NCBI GenBank assembly: GCA_031732755.1
Contig: JAVMKI010000073.1
Location: forward strand, 1 to 64,000
Length of the DNA stretch: 64,000 nucleotides
Direction: 5' to 3'
Source: Contendibacter sp031732755
GTDB taxonomy: Bacteria > Pseudomonadota > Gammaproteobacteria > Competibacterales > Competibacteraceae
The translations under genes and the position numbers were made by a program. The notes beneath the pieces are model-generated. The model was given only the letters and a program-made list of their open reading frames with translations, had not been told where the DNA came from and did not search any database. Positions 46,097-55,582 of the stretch are shown here, piece by piece (the first letter of the stretch is position 1; every line of letters begins with the position of its first letter).

Positions 46097-46130
46097 TCAA
46101 TCCGGGTAAGAACAACGGGAGGATAAGGGC

Positions 46131-46883
46131 ATGGCCATGATGCGGGTGGACGCCGGGCGCGGCTGGGGCTGGATCGTCGAGGGCTGGCAACTGTTTGCCC
46201 AGGCCCCTGGAATCTGGATCGTCATCCTGCTGATTTATCTGGGGATCAGCGTGGTGCTGTCGTTCATTCCCATTGTCGGCGGCCTGGCCTATGTGCTGTT
46301 GTCGCCGGTGCTGGCGGGCGGGATGCTGTACGGGGCGGCGGCCTTGGCGCGAGGTGAACCGCTGGAAATCGCGCATCTGTTCCGGGGTTTCCAGGATCAG
46401 GAGCGGATGGGGCCGCTGGTCCTGCTTGGTTTGATCAGTCTGGCCGGCTATGTGTTGATGGCGCTGGTGGCCGTGGTGTTTGTGGGGGGCGGCTTGATGA
46501 TGAGCGCGGTCATGGACAGCGCGGGTGCGCATATGGCCCCCGAAGCCTTGGGTGGATTGTTCGCGGGCGCGGGTTTGATCGTCTTGCTGGTCGTGCTGAC
46601 AATCGGATTTCTGATCACCATGGCGCTGTTCTACGGCATACCGCTAGTGATGCTGGGTGGGCAGAACGCATGGCCCGCCGCGCAGGACAGTATCGCCGCC
46701 TGTTGGGCGAATATGCTGCCGCTGCTGGTGTTCGGGTTGATCTATTTGGTGCTGGGGATGGTGGCGGTCATTCCGATCGGCCTCGGCATGCTGGTCTTGG
46801 GGCCGGTGACGGTCGGGGCGGTCTACGCCAGCTATCGGGACGTGTTTGGGGAAGCGCCGCCGCGCGTCAATCTGGCCAAATAA
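46131..46883 (+). CDS. BPSS1780-family integral membrane protein
   Basis: A 250-residue protein with about five membrane helices: GIWIVILLIYLGISVVLSFI, LVLLGLISLAGYVLMALV, LIVLLVVLTIGFLITMALFY, LLVFGLIYLVLGMVAVIPIG. Start MAMMRVDAGRGWGWIVEGWQLF is the usual N-terminus of this family, whose function is unknown. Strong ribosome site GGGAGG. It lies 34 bases after the Uma2 gene. Confidence 0.8.
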   Translation: MAMMRVDAGRGWGWIVEGWQLFAQAPGIWIVILLIYLGISVVLSFIPIVGGLAYVLLSPVLAGGMLYGAAALARGEPLEIAHLFRGFQDQERMGPLVLLGLISLAGYVLMALVAVVFVGGGLMMSAVMDSAGAHMAPEALGGLFAGAGLIVLLVVLTIGFLITMALFYGIPLVMLGGQNAWPAAQDSIAACWANMLPLLVFGLIYLVLGMVAVIPIGLGMLVLGPVTVGAVYASYRDVFGEAPPRVNLAK

Positions 46884-47026
46884 GGCGGCTCGGTTTGGAG
46901 CGAGCGGAGAAGCGGTGACGCAACCGGAATGCTTCAGATTGCGTCGGTTGGAGTGGTGGACGTGAAGATTGTGGCGGGGAACGAACGGAGCGGAAGACGA
47001 TTGGCCATGTCGCGTCCTCGCCACCG

Positions 47027-47245
47027 TCAACTCGTCCCGGACAACAGCGACCTGATCAACCGCGCTCGCAACAACTGCACCGCTTCGAACACCTCCTGCG
47101 CGGTTTCCACGTACAGCGGCCCGGCTTCGCGGTACACGCCGCCGCGATTGCCCACCAGGCTCACGGCCACGCGGATCTTTTGCACCATTTTGGTCTGCTG
47201 GTTATCCCACACCAACGCACGATCGGCAGCGATGGCGAATGACAT
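47027..47245 (-). CDS. Short hypothetical protein
   Basis: A 72-residue frame beginning MSFAIAADRALVWDNQQTK, with GGAG about 10 bases upstream. Composition is ordinary protein-like (mixed charged and hydrophobic residues, helix-forming VFEAVQLLRARLIRSLL). I recognise no family. It is placed between two convergent stretches with no competing gene, so I report it at moderate confidence. Confidence 0.45.
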   Translation of the reverse strand: MSFAIAADRALVWDNQQTKMVQKIRVAVSLVGNRGGVYREAGPLYVETAQEVFEAVQLLRARLIRSLLSGTS

Positions 47246-47363
47246 GACGGCATCTCTCCAACTTGAGTTCCTGATTCCAGCTCAAACTTCGGGGTTTGAA
47301 CCAACGGACGCCACGGCGTCTAGCAGGATCAATGCATGTCGGATGCCAAGTCATTCGGCACGG

Positions 47364-47723
47364 CTAGAATTTGAATTCTTCGATGAGCAGTTGTAGCTGC
47401 AACAGCTCTTGAGTGCCGATGTTGTGGATGCGAAAGCCGGTCGCGTAAAAGTCTGGATTGACATCCAGGGTGCTCCACAAACTTTCCACCTCCAGAGAAA
47501 TGCGCTGGCGTGGAGCGTTTTCCTTGGGCACATCCACCCACAAGCGAAAGATTTGACCGGTTGGAATGGGTTTGTCACTGACCAAGCGAATGCCTTCCTT
47601 GTTGATATCTACGACGTGGCCCAGCAATGCGCCAGTATCCTCGTCAAAGACGCGCAGATACATGACCAGATACCAGCGTTTGAGGCGGCGTTTGTTGCCG
47701 CCGAATGGATCAGCGGTACTCAT
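47364..47723 (-). CDS. PilZ-domain protein (c-di-GMP receptor type)
   Basis: A 119-residue single PilZ domain, a cyclic-di-GMP-binding switch. Start ATG 47721-47723 with AGGAG 6 bases upstream; MSTADPFGGNKRRLKRWYLVMYLRV carries the basic N-terminus (R/K-rich, RxxxR-like), followed by GHVVDINKEGIRLVS (the DxSxxG-like motif, altered) and ISLEVESLWSTLD. The D/NxSxxG box is DINKEG here, so nucleotide binding needs testing. Confidence 0.8.
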   Translation of the reverse strand: MSTADPFGGNKRRLKRWYLVMYLRVFDEDTGALLGHVVDINKEGIRLVSDKPIPTGQIFRLWVDVPKENAPRQRISLEVESLWSTLDVNPDFYATGFRIHNIGTQELLQLQLLIEEFKF

Positions 47724-47825
47724 GGCGAACTCCTGACGAAAGGGGAAAACCGACGCACGACCGGATGAGCCGTCCAACGACGGCCGTTACCGGTCCGCAA
47801 GGGAGTGACGGTTGTAGCCGGAGGT

Positions 47826-48455
47826 TCAGGCTGGCACGGTCGGGTTCAGACTATAGGTACAGGTAATGCTGGCTTGGTCGAGAACGTGGCCGACAATCGC
47901 AGCTAATACCTCCGGTCCGGTGAACGGGCCCTCCACGGGGCAGCGCGCTATGTCGAGCGCGTAAAGAGTGAAAACGTAGTGGTGGACGATACTGTCGTTC
48001 CAGGGTGGGCAAGGACCATCGTAACCAAAATAGTCGCCCGCCATGGCGGGATCGCCGGCGAACCATTCCCGATAGTTGTTGATGCCCTGGCGAACACCGC
48101 GCGGACCATCCGGCCCTGGTTTGCCACCAGGCGTTACGCCATCGGAAAATTCGCCGGCCAGAATACACGCCGGCTCTGGCGGTAAGTCCACCAGAATCCA
48201 GTGATGGAAATCGGCGCGGGGCAAGTCAGCGGGAACTTGCCGCCCTTCCTGGTTGACATCGTCCGCGCGGGTCGGTACGTCCCGGTCGTGGCAAAGCAGG
48301 ACCAGCGATTGCGTGCCCGCTGGCAGGTCACCCCATTCCAGGGGAGGATTGCGGTTGGCGCCGAGCGCGACATGCTGGGCGGGGTCGGGGATGCCAAAAG
48401 CGTATTCGGCGGGAATCGGTTGCTGAGCGCGCAAGACGGAACTGGTGAACCGCAT
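47826..48455 (-). CDS. YbhB/YbcL-family (PEBP, Raf kinase inhibitor-like) protein
   Basis: A 209-residue PEBP-fold protein. Seen: NRNPPLEWGDLPAGTQSLVLLCHDRDVP (ligand pocket), HHWILVDLPPEP and YFGYDGPCPPWNDSIVHHYVFTLYALD, all family signatures. No signal peptide is obvious. Start ATG 48453-48455 has AGGAG 7 bases upstream; the longer frame is rejected. Bacterial members have no settled function. Confidence 0.9.
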   Translation of the reverse strand: MRFTSSVLRAQQPIPAEYAFGIPDPAQHVALGANRNPPLEWGDLPAGTQSLVLLCHDRDVPTRADDVNQEGRQVPADLPRADFHHWILVDLPPEPACILAGEFSDGVTPGGKPGPDGPRGVRQGINNYREWFAGDPAMAGDYFGYDGPCPPWNDSIVHHYVFTLYALDIARCPVEGPFTGPEVLAAIVGHVLDQASITCTYSLNPTVPA

Positions 48456-48835
48456 GGTGTTTCTCCTGGATCGAAAGCGGAACAGGCAGGTATCGGAACA
48501 GGGGTCAAGGGTTGCGTCCGTCCGGTGCTCCCGGCACGGTAAACCGACGGGCGGCCAACGAAAGGGGTCGTTCGGCCAACCATTACCGTTTCTCAAAAAA
48601 TCGCTGTCGCCTGTACAATGCCGGACGGCCGAATACGACCTTCAATATGCTCCATGATAAACCAATAGACCATGACAAGTCGCGCCGCCAGTCCGTTGCT
48701 TGCCTCCGATGCCGTCGCGTGGCGTGGAAGCAGCGATCCATTCGGCGCGGCGCTTGGCGCGTGGATGGCCCCAACCGCTTCGAAGCCAGTGATTGGCTGT
48801 CGATCCCCAGGTAGGGAAGGGAGAGCCTGTACGTG
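48456..48835. other. Gap of 380 bases with no supported gene
   Basis: Divergent stretch between the PEBP gene and trkH. Several overlapping open frames exist on both strands but none has a ribosome site plus a protein-like composition. A short AT-richer part (48580-48665) may hold the trkH promoter. Nothing else is seen. Confidence 0.5.
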
Positions 48836-50476
48836 ATGAGCGATCAACACCCGCGCCATGGCGCGGCAAGCGCCCTCTCGGATCGAGGGACCGAGATAGA
48901 GGGCGAATGGCCCGACGCCACGTCGGGGATGCCGCGCCCGCCAGGCGCCAAGGAAGCGGTACCCACCCCTCCGTCCATCAGTCGGACCACGGTCGGCAAG
49001 CCAGGTTCACGGCGCGTCAAGCGGTCGCCACTCAAGACGGCGCTGTTCATGATCGGGATGCTGATGATCCTGTTCAGCACCACCATGTTGCCGCCGATGG
49101 GCGTGGCTTGGTGGTACGACGGTTACAGTGTGGTTTTGCCGTTCGCCGAAGCGATGGGTGCCATGCTGGGATTGGGGCTGCTGTGCTGGTTGCCGGTGTG
49201 CCGGTTCAAGGTGGATCTCCGCAATCGGGATGGCTTTGTGGTGGTGGTGGCGTTCTGGTTTCTGCTGTCGTTGATTGGCGCGCTACCCTTCATGCTGTCC
49301 GACCACCCGCACATGCCGTTGGTGGATGCCGTGTTCGAGACCGTTTCGGGCCTGACCACCACGGGAGCCACCGTTCTGTCCGGTCTCGACGCCATGCCCA
49401 AGGCCATCGTCTATTACCGGGCGCAACTGAATTTTCTAGGCGGCATGGGCATCATCGTGCTGGCGGTGGCGTTGCTGCCGATGCTGGGCGTCGGTGGCAT
49501 GCAGCTCTACAAGGCGGAAACGCCGGGACCGATGAAGGACGAAAAGCTCACGCCCCGTATCACCGAGACCGCCAAGAACCTTTGGTTTATCTACGTGGGT
49601 CTGAACGTGGCTTGCACCCTGTCGTTCTGGGCGGCGGGGATGAACTTCTTCGACGCGCTTTGCCACAGTTTCGCCACTCTGGCGTTGGGCGGTTTTTCCA
49701 CCCACGATGCCAGTATCGGCTATTTTCAAAGTCCAGCCATCGAATTGGTCGCCGGCTTTTTCTCCCTGGCGGCGGCGGTCAATTTCGCCCTGTTTTTCCT
49801 GGCCTGGCGCGCGCGCAGTCTTAAGGCGATCTTTGGCGACGCGGAGTTCCAATTCTGCATGATGGTATTCGGGGGGATTATCGTTGCGGCTTGCGCCTAT
49901 CTTTATTGGAGCGGCAAGTTCACCTCGTGGGAGTCAATTCATCGCGGTTTTTTCCAGGCCGCCTCGGTGATCACTGACAACGGTCTGGTGACGGTCGGCT
50001 ACCCGGCGGACTGGCCGATCTTCGTGCCGCTGCTGCTTTTGCTAGGCAGTTTTTTCGGCGGCTGCGTCGGTTCCACCTGTGGCGGTATCAAGGCCATCCG
50101 TTTCCTGCTGCTCTACAAGCAAAGCGTGCGCGAGGCGCGGTTGCTGATCCGTCCGTCCGCGCAGATCGCGGTCAAGCTGGGCAATCACCCGATCCCCGAT
50201 CGGGTGATGCAGGCGGTTTGGGGATTCTATTACCTCTATATTTTCAGCTACTGCTTTTTCTCGCTGGCGCTGGCGGCGACTGGAGTGGACCTGGTGACCG
50301 CGTTTGGGTCGGTAGCGGGTTGCCTGAACAACATGGGCGTCGGTCTGGGCGAAACCGCATCCAACTTTGCGCCACTGAACGATGTCGCCACCTGGTTGCT
50401 GTCGCTCTCCATGCTGGTCGGGCGCTTTGAGGTGTTCCCCCTGCTGCTGCTGTTCCTGCCAGATTTTTGGAAGTAG
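48836..50476 (+). CDS. trkH: Trk-type potassium uptake protein TrkH
   Basis: A 546-residue K+ transporter with eight to ten membrane segments and the four pore-loop repeats of the TrkH/KtrB fold: SGLTTTGATVLSG, FATLALGGFSTHD, DNGLVTVGYPADWP, AGCLNNMGVGLGE. The N-terminal 70 residues are charged and Pro-rich, longer than usual. The start could be GTG 48833 or ATG 48836; GGGAG precedes. Its regulatory partner TrkA is not in the window. The acyl-CoA ligase follows after 21 bases. Confidence 0.93.
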   Translation: MSDQHPRHGAASALSDRGTEIEGEWPDATSGMPRPPGAKEAVPTPPSISRTTVGKPGSRRVKRSPLKTALFMIGMLMILFSTTMLPPMGVAWWYDGYSVVLPFAEAMGAMLGLGLLCWLPVCRFKVDLRNRDGFVVVVAFWFLLSLIGALPFMLSDHPHMPLVDAVFETVSGLTTTGATVLSGLDAMPKAIVYYRAQLNFLGGMGIIVLAVALLPMLGVGGMQLYKAETPGPMKDEKLTPRITETAKNLWFIYVGLNVACTLSFWAAGMNFFDALCHSFATLALGGFSTHDASIGYFQSPAIELVAGFFSLAAAVNFALFFLAWRARSLKAIFGDAEFQFCMMVFGGIIVAACAYLYWSGKFTSWESIHRGFFQAASVITDNGLVTVGYPADWPIFVPLLLLLGSFFGGCVGSTCGGIKAIRFLLLYKQSVREARLLIRPSAQIAVKLGNHPIPDRVMQAVWGFYYLYIFSYCFFSLALAATGVDLVTAFGSVAGCLNNMGVGLGETASNFAPLNDVATWLLSLSMLVGRFEVFPLLLLFLPDFWK

Positions 50477-50497
50477 GCGAACGGTGAAAGGTGAACG

Positions 50498-52048
50498 GTG
50501 AACGATAGGCGAAGCTATACGGGCGAGCAGCCACCGGCGCGATTCAATATGGCGCGGTACTGCCTGAGGGCGGTGGCGCGGGCCATGCCGGACAAGGTAG
50601 CGTTGATCGTGGTGTCCGATGCCCATGCGCCAGCCGAAGCGGTCGAATGCTGGACCTACGCGCAACTGGACAATGCGGTGCGGCGGGTCGCGGCGGGGCT
50701 GCGCGGTTTGGGTTTGGAGCCAGGCGCGCGGTTGATGATCCGCATGGGTAACACCAGCGACTATGCGCTGTTGTTTTTCGGTGCCATCGCCGCTGGCTGC
50801 GTGCCGTTGCCCTCCTCGGCGCAACTGACCGGAGAAGAAGCCGATTTTCTGCTGGCCGATTCTGGCGCCCGGATGATCGCCATGTCCGACGAACTGGCGA
50901 TTACCCCGCCGCCGGGCGTGCGCGTGCTCGGTCCCACCGAGATCGCGCTGTGGTGGACCCAATCCGCGCCGCTGGATTACGCCGATACCGCCGCCGACGA
51001 TCCAGCTTTTCTCATCTATACGTCTGGCACCACTGGCCAACCCAAGGGGGTGTTGCACGCCCAGCGGTCAGCCTGGGGACGACGGCCGATGTACCAGGGC
51101 TGGTATGGCATCCACCCGGACGATGTGATCCTGCACGCCGGGGCGTTCAATTGGACCTATACCTTGGGCGTGGGGCTGACTGATCCTTGGGCCAACGGCG
51201 CGACGACGGTCCTCTATAACGGTCCCCGCGATGTCGCGGTCTGGCCGCTGTTGATGGAGAAGTTCCAGGCGACGCTGTTCGCGGCGGTGCCGGGTCTCTA
51301 CCGGCAGATTCTGAAATACAACGACCTCCGCGCTTTCGATCTGTCCAGCCTGCGCCATGGTCTGACCGCCGGCGAAGCGCTGAGCGCCGCGTTGCTGGAA
51401 CAGTGGCGAACGACGACCGGTAAGGAGTTGTACGAGGCCCTGGGGATGAGCGAATGTTCCACCTACGTGTCTTCGTCGCCCAGCGTGCCGGTGCGGCCGG
51501 GCAGTCCCGGCAAACCGCAGCGGGGCCGCTGCGTGGTGGCGTTGCCGATTGAAGGCGGGGAGGAGCCGCTGCCGCCGGGCGAGACCGGGCTGCTGGCGGT
51601 GCATCGCAGCGATCCGGGTCTGATGCTGGGCTACTGGAACCGACCGGACGAGGAGGAACTGGTCTACCGGGGCGAGTGGTTCATCGGCGGCGATCTGGTG
51701 CATTTCGACGCCGACGGCTATATGACCTACCACGGCCGCAACGACGACGTGATGAACGCCATGGGCTACCGGGTCTCGCCGCTAGAAGTGGAGCACTGTC
51801 TGAGCCGACATCCGGCGGTGGCGGAAGTGGCGGTGACCGAACTGACGGTGCGCGAGGGCGTGACGGTCATCGCCGCCTTCGTGGTGCCGCGCGATCCCGA
51901 CGAGCCCGGCGGGATGGACGCCGCGCCGCTGCTGGCGTTCGCTCACGAGCATCTGGCCGCCTACAAATGTCCCCGCGAGATCATTTTCACCGATAGCCTG
52001 CCCCGCACCGTCAACGGCAAGGTCCGACGCCGCGACCTGGCCCGGTGA
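50498..52048 (+). CDS. AMP-forming acyl-CoA synthetase
   Basis: A 516-residue ANL-family ligase. Seen: FLIYTSGTTGQPKGVLHAQRS, YEALGMSECSTYVSSSP, GDLVHFDADGYMTYHGRNDDVMNAMGYRVSPLEVE, and catalytic lysine in LPRTVNGKVRRRDL. It belongs to the acetate/medium-chain/benzoate-type group; the substrate cannot be read from sequence. Start is GTG 50498 (MNDRRSYTGEQ). It may be read with trkH. It could activate acids for beta-oxidation or PHA. Confidence 0.88.
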   Translation: MNDRRSYTGEQPPARFNMARYCLRAVARAMPDKVALIVVSDAHAPAEAVECWTYAQLDNAVRRVAAGLRGLGLEPGARLMIRMGNTSDYALLFFGAIAAGCVPLPSSAQLTGEEADFLLADSGARMIAMSDELAITPPPGVRVLGPTEIALWWTQSAPLDYADTAADDPAFLIYTSGTTGQPKGVLHAQRSAWGRRPMYQGWYGIHPDDVILHAGAFNWTYTLGVGLTDPWANGATTVLYNGPRDVAVWPLLMEKFQATLFAAVPGLYRQILKYNDLRAFDLSSLRHGLTAGEALSAALLEQWRTTTGKELYEALGMSECSTYVSSSPSVPVRPGSPGKPQRGRCVVALPIEGGEEPLPPGETGLLAVHRSDPGLMLGYWNRPDEEELVYRGEWFIGGDLVHFDADGYMTYHGRNDDVMNAMGYRVSPLEVEHCLSRHPAVAEVAVTELTVREGVTVIAAFVVPRDPDEPGGMDAAPLLAFAHEHLAAYKCPREIIFTDSLPRTVNGKVRRRDLAR

Positions 52049-52278
52049 CGGCGGTGAAACAGGCGTCGATGCCGACCATCTGAACCTGTCCATTCTCCAC
52101 CCCAGGTTTGTCTCCGTATCCGCTCGATCCGTGGGTGTGCATCGGAGCGTGCTCGCGGTTGCTCCTCTATGGCGCGTGGCGATTTAACACGGTGCCGATG
52201 GCTACCGGCCCAGTGCGACTTTACGGTGATTCTTAATCGAAGAATGATGTGTAAAACATCTATTTTTAAAATAAAATA

Positions 52279-52307
52279 TTGCGTTTTTAAACTTTAATGC
52301 CGATAAT
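52279..52307 (+). promoter_or_regulatory. Candidate sigma70 promoter before the XRE gene
   Basis: TTGCGT (52279-52284), 17 bases, GATAAT (52302-52307), only 12 bases before the ATG, which would make a nearly leaderless mRNA; the AAGG ribosome site at 52309 would then lie at the very start. The AT-rich flank 52222-52320 also holds GATGT-GTAAA-ACATC (52246-52260) and TTCTT-N5-AAGAA (52230-52244), candidate operators for the regulator itself. Confidence 0.38.
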
Positions 52308-52318
52308 TAAGGTTAAAC

Positions 52319-52564
52319 ATGATCACAGCGGCCCAGTTGAAAGCGGCAAGAGCGTTGTTGGGCATGGACCAGCGAATGCTCGCGGAAGCCGCCGATTTAT
52401 CCCCGCCGACCATCCAGCGGATGGAGGCCAGTGACGGCAACATCCGGGGCAACGTCGATTCCCTGGTCAAGTTGATCGCCGCGCTCGACGCCGCCGGGGT
52501 GGAGTTGATTGGCGAGGGCGCCGTCAGCGAAGGCGGTGGGCGTGGAGTCCGGTTGAAACGCTAA
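52319..52564 (+). CDS. XRE-family helix-turn-helix regulator
   Basis: An 81-residue one-domain DNA-binding protein. MITAAQLKAARALLGMDQRMLAEAADLSPPTIQRMEASDG is a full XRE helix-turn-helix, followed by a short C-terminal arm. It lies 55 bases before the Hyf-like operon in the same direction, so it may be its first gene or local regulator. Small XRE proteins also serve as antitoxins, but no toxin gene is next to it. Confidence 0.85.
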   Translation: MITAAQLKAARALLGMDQRMLAEAADLSPPTIQRMEASDGNIRGNVDSLVKLIAALDAAGVELIGEGAVSEGGGRGVRLKR

Positions 52565-52619
52565 ACCACTTAATTACCCCACGAATCGTCCCAAGTCAGA
52601 GGAAGTGAGTTTCGCCATC

Positions 52620-54635
52620 ATGTCGCTGCCACTGCTATTAGGTTTACCGATGGCGCTGCTTGCTGTCGGCGTTTACGCGGTCACGGCGTCGCGTCGGCCG
52701 GGTGGCAGCCGTCAGGTTTACAGCATCACGTTGGCCCTTTGCGTCATCCCGCTGGTGCTGGCGTTCGTGTATCTGCTGGCTGCTTCCACCCCGATAACGC
52801 TCGCGCTGCCGCTGGGTCTGCCCTGGCTGGGCGCGCATTTCCGCCTGGACGCGCTGGCGGCGTTTTTCCTGATCGTGGTCAATCTGGGGGGCGCCGTCGC
52901 CAGCCTATTTGCCTTGGGCTACGGCCAGCACGAACGGGCGCCCGGGCGGGTGCTGCCGTTCTTTCCGGCGTTTCTGGCCGGCATGAATCTGGTCTTGCTG
53001 GCTGATGATGCTTTCTCTTTTTTATTCGCCTGGGAATTCATGTCGCTGAGTTCATGGGCGCTGGTTATGGCGCATCACCAGGACCCGGCCAACGCCCGCG
53101 CCGGCTACCTGTACCTGGTCATGGCCTGTTTCGGCACGCTGGCGTTGCTGCTGGCGTTCGGCCTGCTGGCTGGCCCCGATGGCGGTTACGACTTCGCCAC
53201 GATCCGCGCCGGCACGGTGAGCCCCGGATTCGCGGCGCTGGTGCTGGCGCTGGCGTTGTTGGGCGCCGGCTCCAAGGCCGGATTGGTGCCATTGCACGTT
53301 TGGTTGCCGCTAGCCCATCCCGCCGCGCCCAGCCACGTTTCGGCGCTGATGAGTGGGGTGATGACCAAGGTGGCGATATACGGTTTCATCCGTATCGTGT
53401 TCGATCTGCTGGGCGAACCGGTTCAGTGGTGGTGGGGTGGGGTGGTGCTGGCCTTGGGTGGCGTCACCGCCGTGCTGGGCGTGCTGTACGCGCTGATGCA
53501 ACACGATTTGAAACGGCTGCTTGCTTATCACACGGTGGAGAACATCGGCATCATCTTCATCGGCCTGGGGTTGGCGCTGGCGTTTCAGGCGAATCAAATG
53601 TACACCAGCGCCGCGCTGGCGTTGACCGCCGCGCTGTTTCACGTCCTCAATCACTCGCTGTTCAAAAGCCTGCTGTTCCTCGGTACCGGCGCGGTGTTGA
53701 CCGCCACCGGCGAGCGCGACATGGAGCGGTTGGGCGGCTTGATTCATCCGATGCCGTGGACCGCGCTGGCATTCCTGATCGGCGCGGCGGCGATTTCGGC
53801 GTTGCCGCCATTGAACGGCTTCGTCTCCGAGTGGCTGACCTTCCAGGCCATCCTGATCAGCCCGGAACTGCCGCAATGGCTGCTCAAATTCCTGGTGCCG
53901 GCGGTCGGCGCGTTGCTGGCCTTGTCCGCCGCGCTGGCCGCCACCTGCTTCGTCAAGGCGTTCGGCATCACGTTCCTGGGCCGGCCGCGTTCGCCCGCCG
54001 CCGCCCAGGCGAAGGAAACCGACCGCTACTCGCTGACAGCGATGTTCGTTTTGGCTGGATTGTGTCTGCTGGCCGGGATTCTACCCGGGTTGGTGGTGGA
54101 CGGACTGGCCCCGGTGGTGGGGCTGCTCAACGGCAGCGCCCAACTGGTTCCCCAGCATCATCAGCCTTGGCTGACGCTGGTGCCGGTAGTGGATGTGAAG
54201 AGCACCTACAACGGCCTGCTGGTGCTATTGTTCATGGCGTTGTCGGGATTTGGCGTCGCTTTGCTGATCCACCGGCTGGCCTCCGGCGCGGCGCGGCGCG
54301 GTCCCGCCTGGGATTGCGGCTTTCCCGAAGCCAACCCCGCCTTCCAATACACGGCGGGCAGCTTTGCCCAGCCGATCCGCCGGGTGTTCGGCAGCATCGT
54401 GTTTCAGGCTCGCGAGCGGGTGACGATGCCGCCACCCGGCGACTTGCGGCCGGCGCGGCTCAAGGTCGAATTGCACGATCCGGTCTGGGAGCGTGGCTAC
54501 GCTCCAATTGCCGCCGCCGTGGTGGCGATTTCGACCCGCTTCAATTACTTGCAGTACCTCACCATCCGTCGCTACCTGAGCCTGGTGTTCGGCGCGCTGG
54601 TGCTGCTATTGCTGGGGATGGTCCTATGGCGCTGA
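52620..54635 (+). CDS. hyfB: Hydrogenase-4 component B-like (NuoL/antiporter-type) subunit
   Basis: A 671-residue multi-helix protein of the NuoL/MrpA proton-channel family with the HyfB C-terminal style (WDCGFPEANPAFQYTAGSF). Seen: the antiporter-like KAGLVPLHVWLPLAHPAAPSHVSALMSG and LLAYHTVENIGIIFIG, with the conserved lysines of ion pumping. The GTG at 52605 is an alternative start. The stop overlaps hyfC by 10 bases. First membrane gene of the operon. Confidence 0.9.
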   Translation: MSLPLLLGLPMALLAVGVYAVTASRRPGGSRQVYSITLALCVIPLVLAFVYLLAASTPITLALPLGLPWLGAHFRLDALAAFFLIVVNLGGAVASLFALGYGQHERAPGRVLPFFPAFLAGMNLVLLADDAFSFLFAWEFMSLSSWALVMAHHQDPANARAGYLYLVMACFGTLALLLAFGLLAGPDGGYDFATIRAGTVSPGFAALVLALALLGAGSKAGLVPLHVWLPLAHPAAPSHVSALMSGVMTKVAIYGFIRIVFDLLGEPVQWWWGGVVLALGGVTAVLGVLYALMQHDLKRLLAYHTVENIGIIFIGLGLALAFQANQMYTSAALALTAALFHVLNHSLFKSLLFLGTGAVLTATGERDMERLGGLIHPMPWTALAFLIGAAAISALPPLNGFVSEWLTFQAILISPELPQWLLKFLVPAVGALLALSAALAATCFVKAFGITFLGRPRSPAAAQAKETDRYSLTAMFVLAGLCLLAGILPGLVVDGLAPVVGLLNGSAQLVPQHHQPWLTLVPVVDVKSTYNGLLVLLFMALSGFGVALLIHRLASGAARRGPAWDCGFPEANPAFQYTAGSFAQPIRRVFGSIVFQARERVTMPPPGDLRPARLKVELHDPVWERGYAPIAAAVVAISTRFNYLQYLTIRRYLSLVFGALVLLLLGMVLWR

Positions 54636-55582
54636 TTGCCGACTATCTGGTGCAGGGTTGCCAAATGCTGTTGATCCTGCTGTTGGCGCCACTGCTGACC
54701 GGCTGGGTTCGCACGCTCAAGGCGCGGTTACTGCGTCGGCGCGGCTCGTCGGTGCTGCAACCCTACCGCGATCTATCCAAGCTGTTGCGCAAGGAAGTGG
54801 TGTTGGCCGATTCCGCCTCCTGGCTGTTTCGGGTGGCACCTTATCTGATTTTCGCCGCGCTGTGGGTGGCGGCGTCGCTAGTGCCAACCTTCGCCGGCGG
54901 CCTGCTGTTCAGTTGGACGGCGGATTTGATCGCCATCGTTGCCCTGCTCGGCACCGCCCGCTTTTTTCTGGCGCTGGCCGGCCTCGACGTCGGCACCAGT
55001 TTCGGCGGTATCGGTTCCAGTCGCGAGATGATGATCGCCTCGCTGGCCGAACCGGCTATGTTGATGATGGTGTTCACCCTGTCGCTGCTGGCCGGAACCA
55101 CCGAACTATCCTCGGTCGCCCGCTTCATGCTGACCGCCGAGGTCGGCCTGCGGGTGTCACTGGCGCTGGCTTTGCTCGCTCTGGTCATGGTGGCCATTGC
55201 CGAGAATGCCCGCATCCCGGTGGATAATCCAGCCACGCACCTGGAGTTGACCATGGTGCACGAGGCGATGGTGCTGGAATACTCCGGCCGCCATCTGGCG
55301 CTGATCGAACTGGGCGCCTCGCTCAAACTGCTGCTGTATCTATCGTTGCTAGGCTGCATCTTCGCACCTTGGGGCATGGCGACCGCCGGGGCGGGGCTGA
55401 CCGCCTATCTCGGTGGCGCGGTAATCTATGTGGCCAAATTGGCGTTCGGCGGTGCCCTGCTGGCGCTGTTCGAGACCAGCATCGCCAAGATGCGGGTGTT
55501 CCGCGTCGATCAATTTTTGGGGGCGGCGCTGATGTTGGGGTTGCTCGGAACCTTGTTGCTGTTCGTGTCGCGGAGCCGGTGA
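54626..55582 (+). CDS. hyfC: Hydrogenase-4 component C-like (NuoH-type) subunit
   Basis: A 318-residue NuoH/HycD-like protein, eight membrane helices, which links the soluble arm to the membrane arm. Seen: LQPYRDLSKLLRKE, the family signature, then GTSFGGIGSSREMMIASLAEPA and ENARIPVDNPATHLELTMVHEAM with conserved acidic residues. The ATG at 54626 lies inside the end of hyfB. It ends in TGATG overlap with hyfE. Confidence 0.92.
   Translation: MALIADYLVQGCQMLLILLLAPLLTGWVRTLKARLLRRRGSSVLQPYRDLSKLLRKEVVLADSASWLFRVAPYLIFAALWVAASLVPTFAGGLLFSWTADLIAIVALLGTARFFLALAGLDVGTSFGGIGSSREMMIASLAEPAMLMMVFTLSLLAGTTELSSVARFMLTAEVGLRVSLALALLALVMVAIAENARIPVDNPATHLELTMVHEAMVLEYSGRHLALIELGASLKLLLYLSLLGCIFAPWGMATAGAGLTAYLGGAVIYVAKLAFGGALLALFETSIAKMRVFRVDQFLGAALMLGLLGTLLLFVSRSR

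Noticed and set aside
48512..48869. Several 60-100 codon frames on both strands
   Set aside because: They overlap each other, lack ribosome sites and have no recognisable family.
52319..52564. XRE gene as part of a toxin-antitoxin pair
   Set aside because: No toxin-sized gene with a known toxin motif next to it on either side.
53054..54625. Upstream part of the open frame that ends as hyfC
   Set aside because: It overlaps hyfB out of frame and is Arg/Gly-rich; real hyfC starts at 54626.
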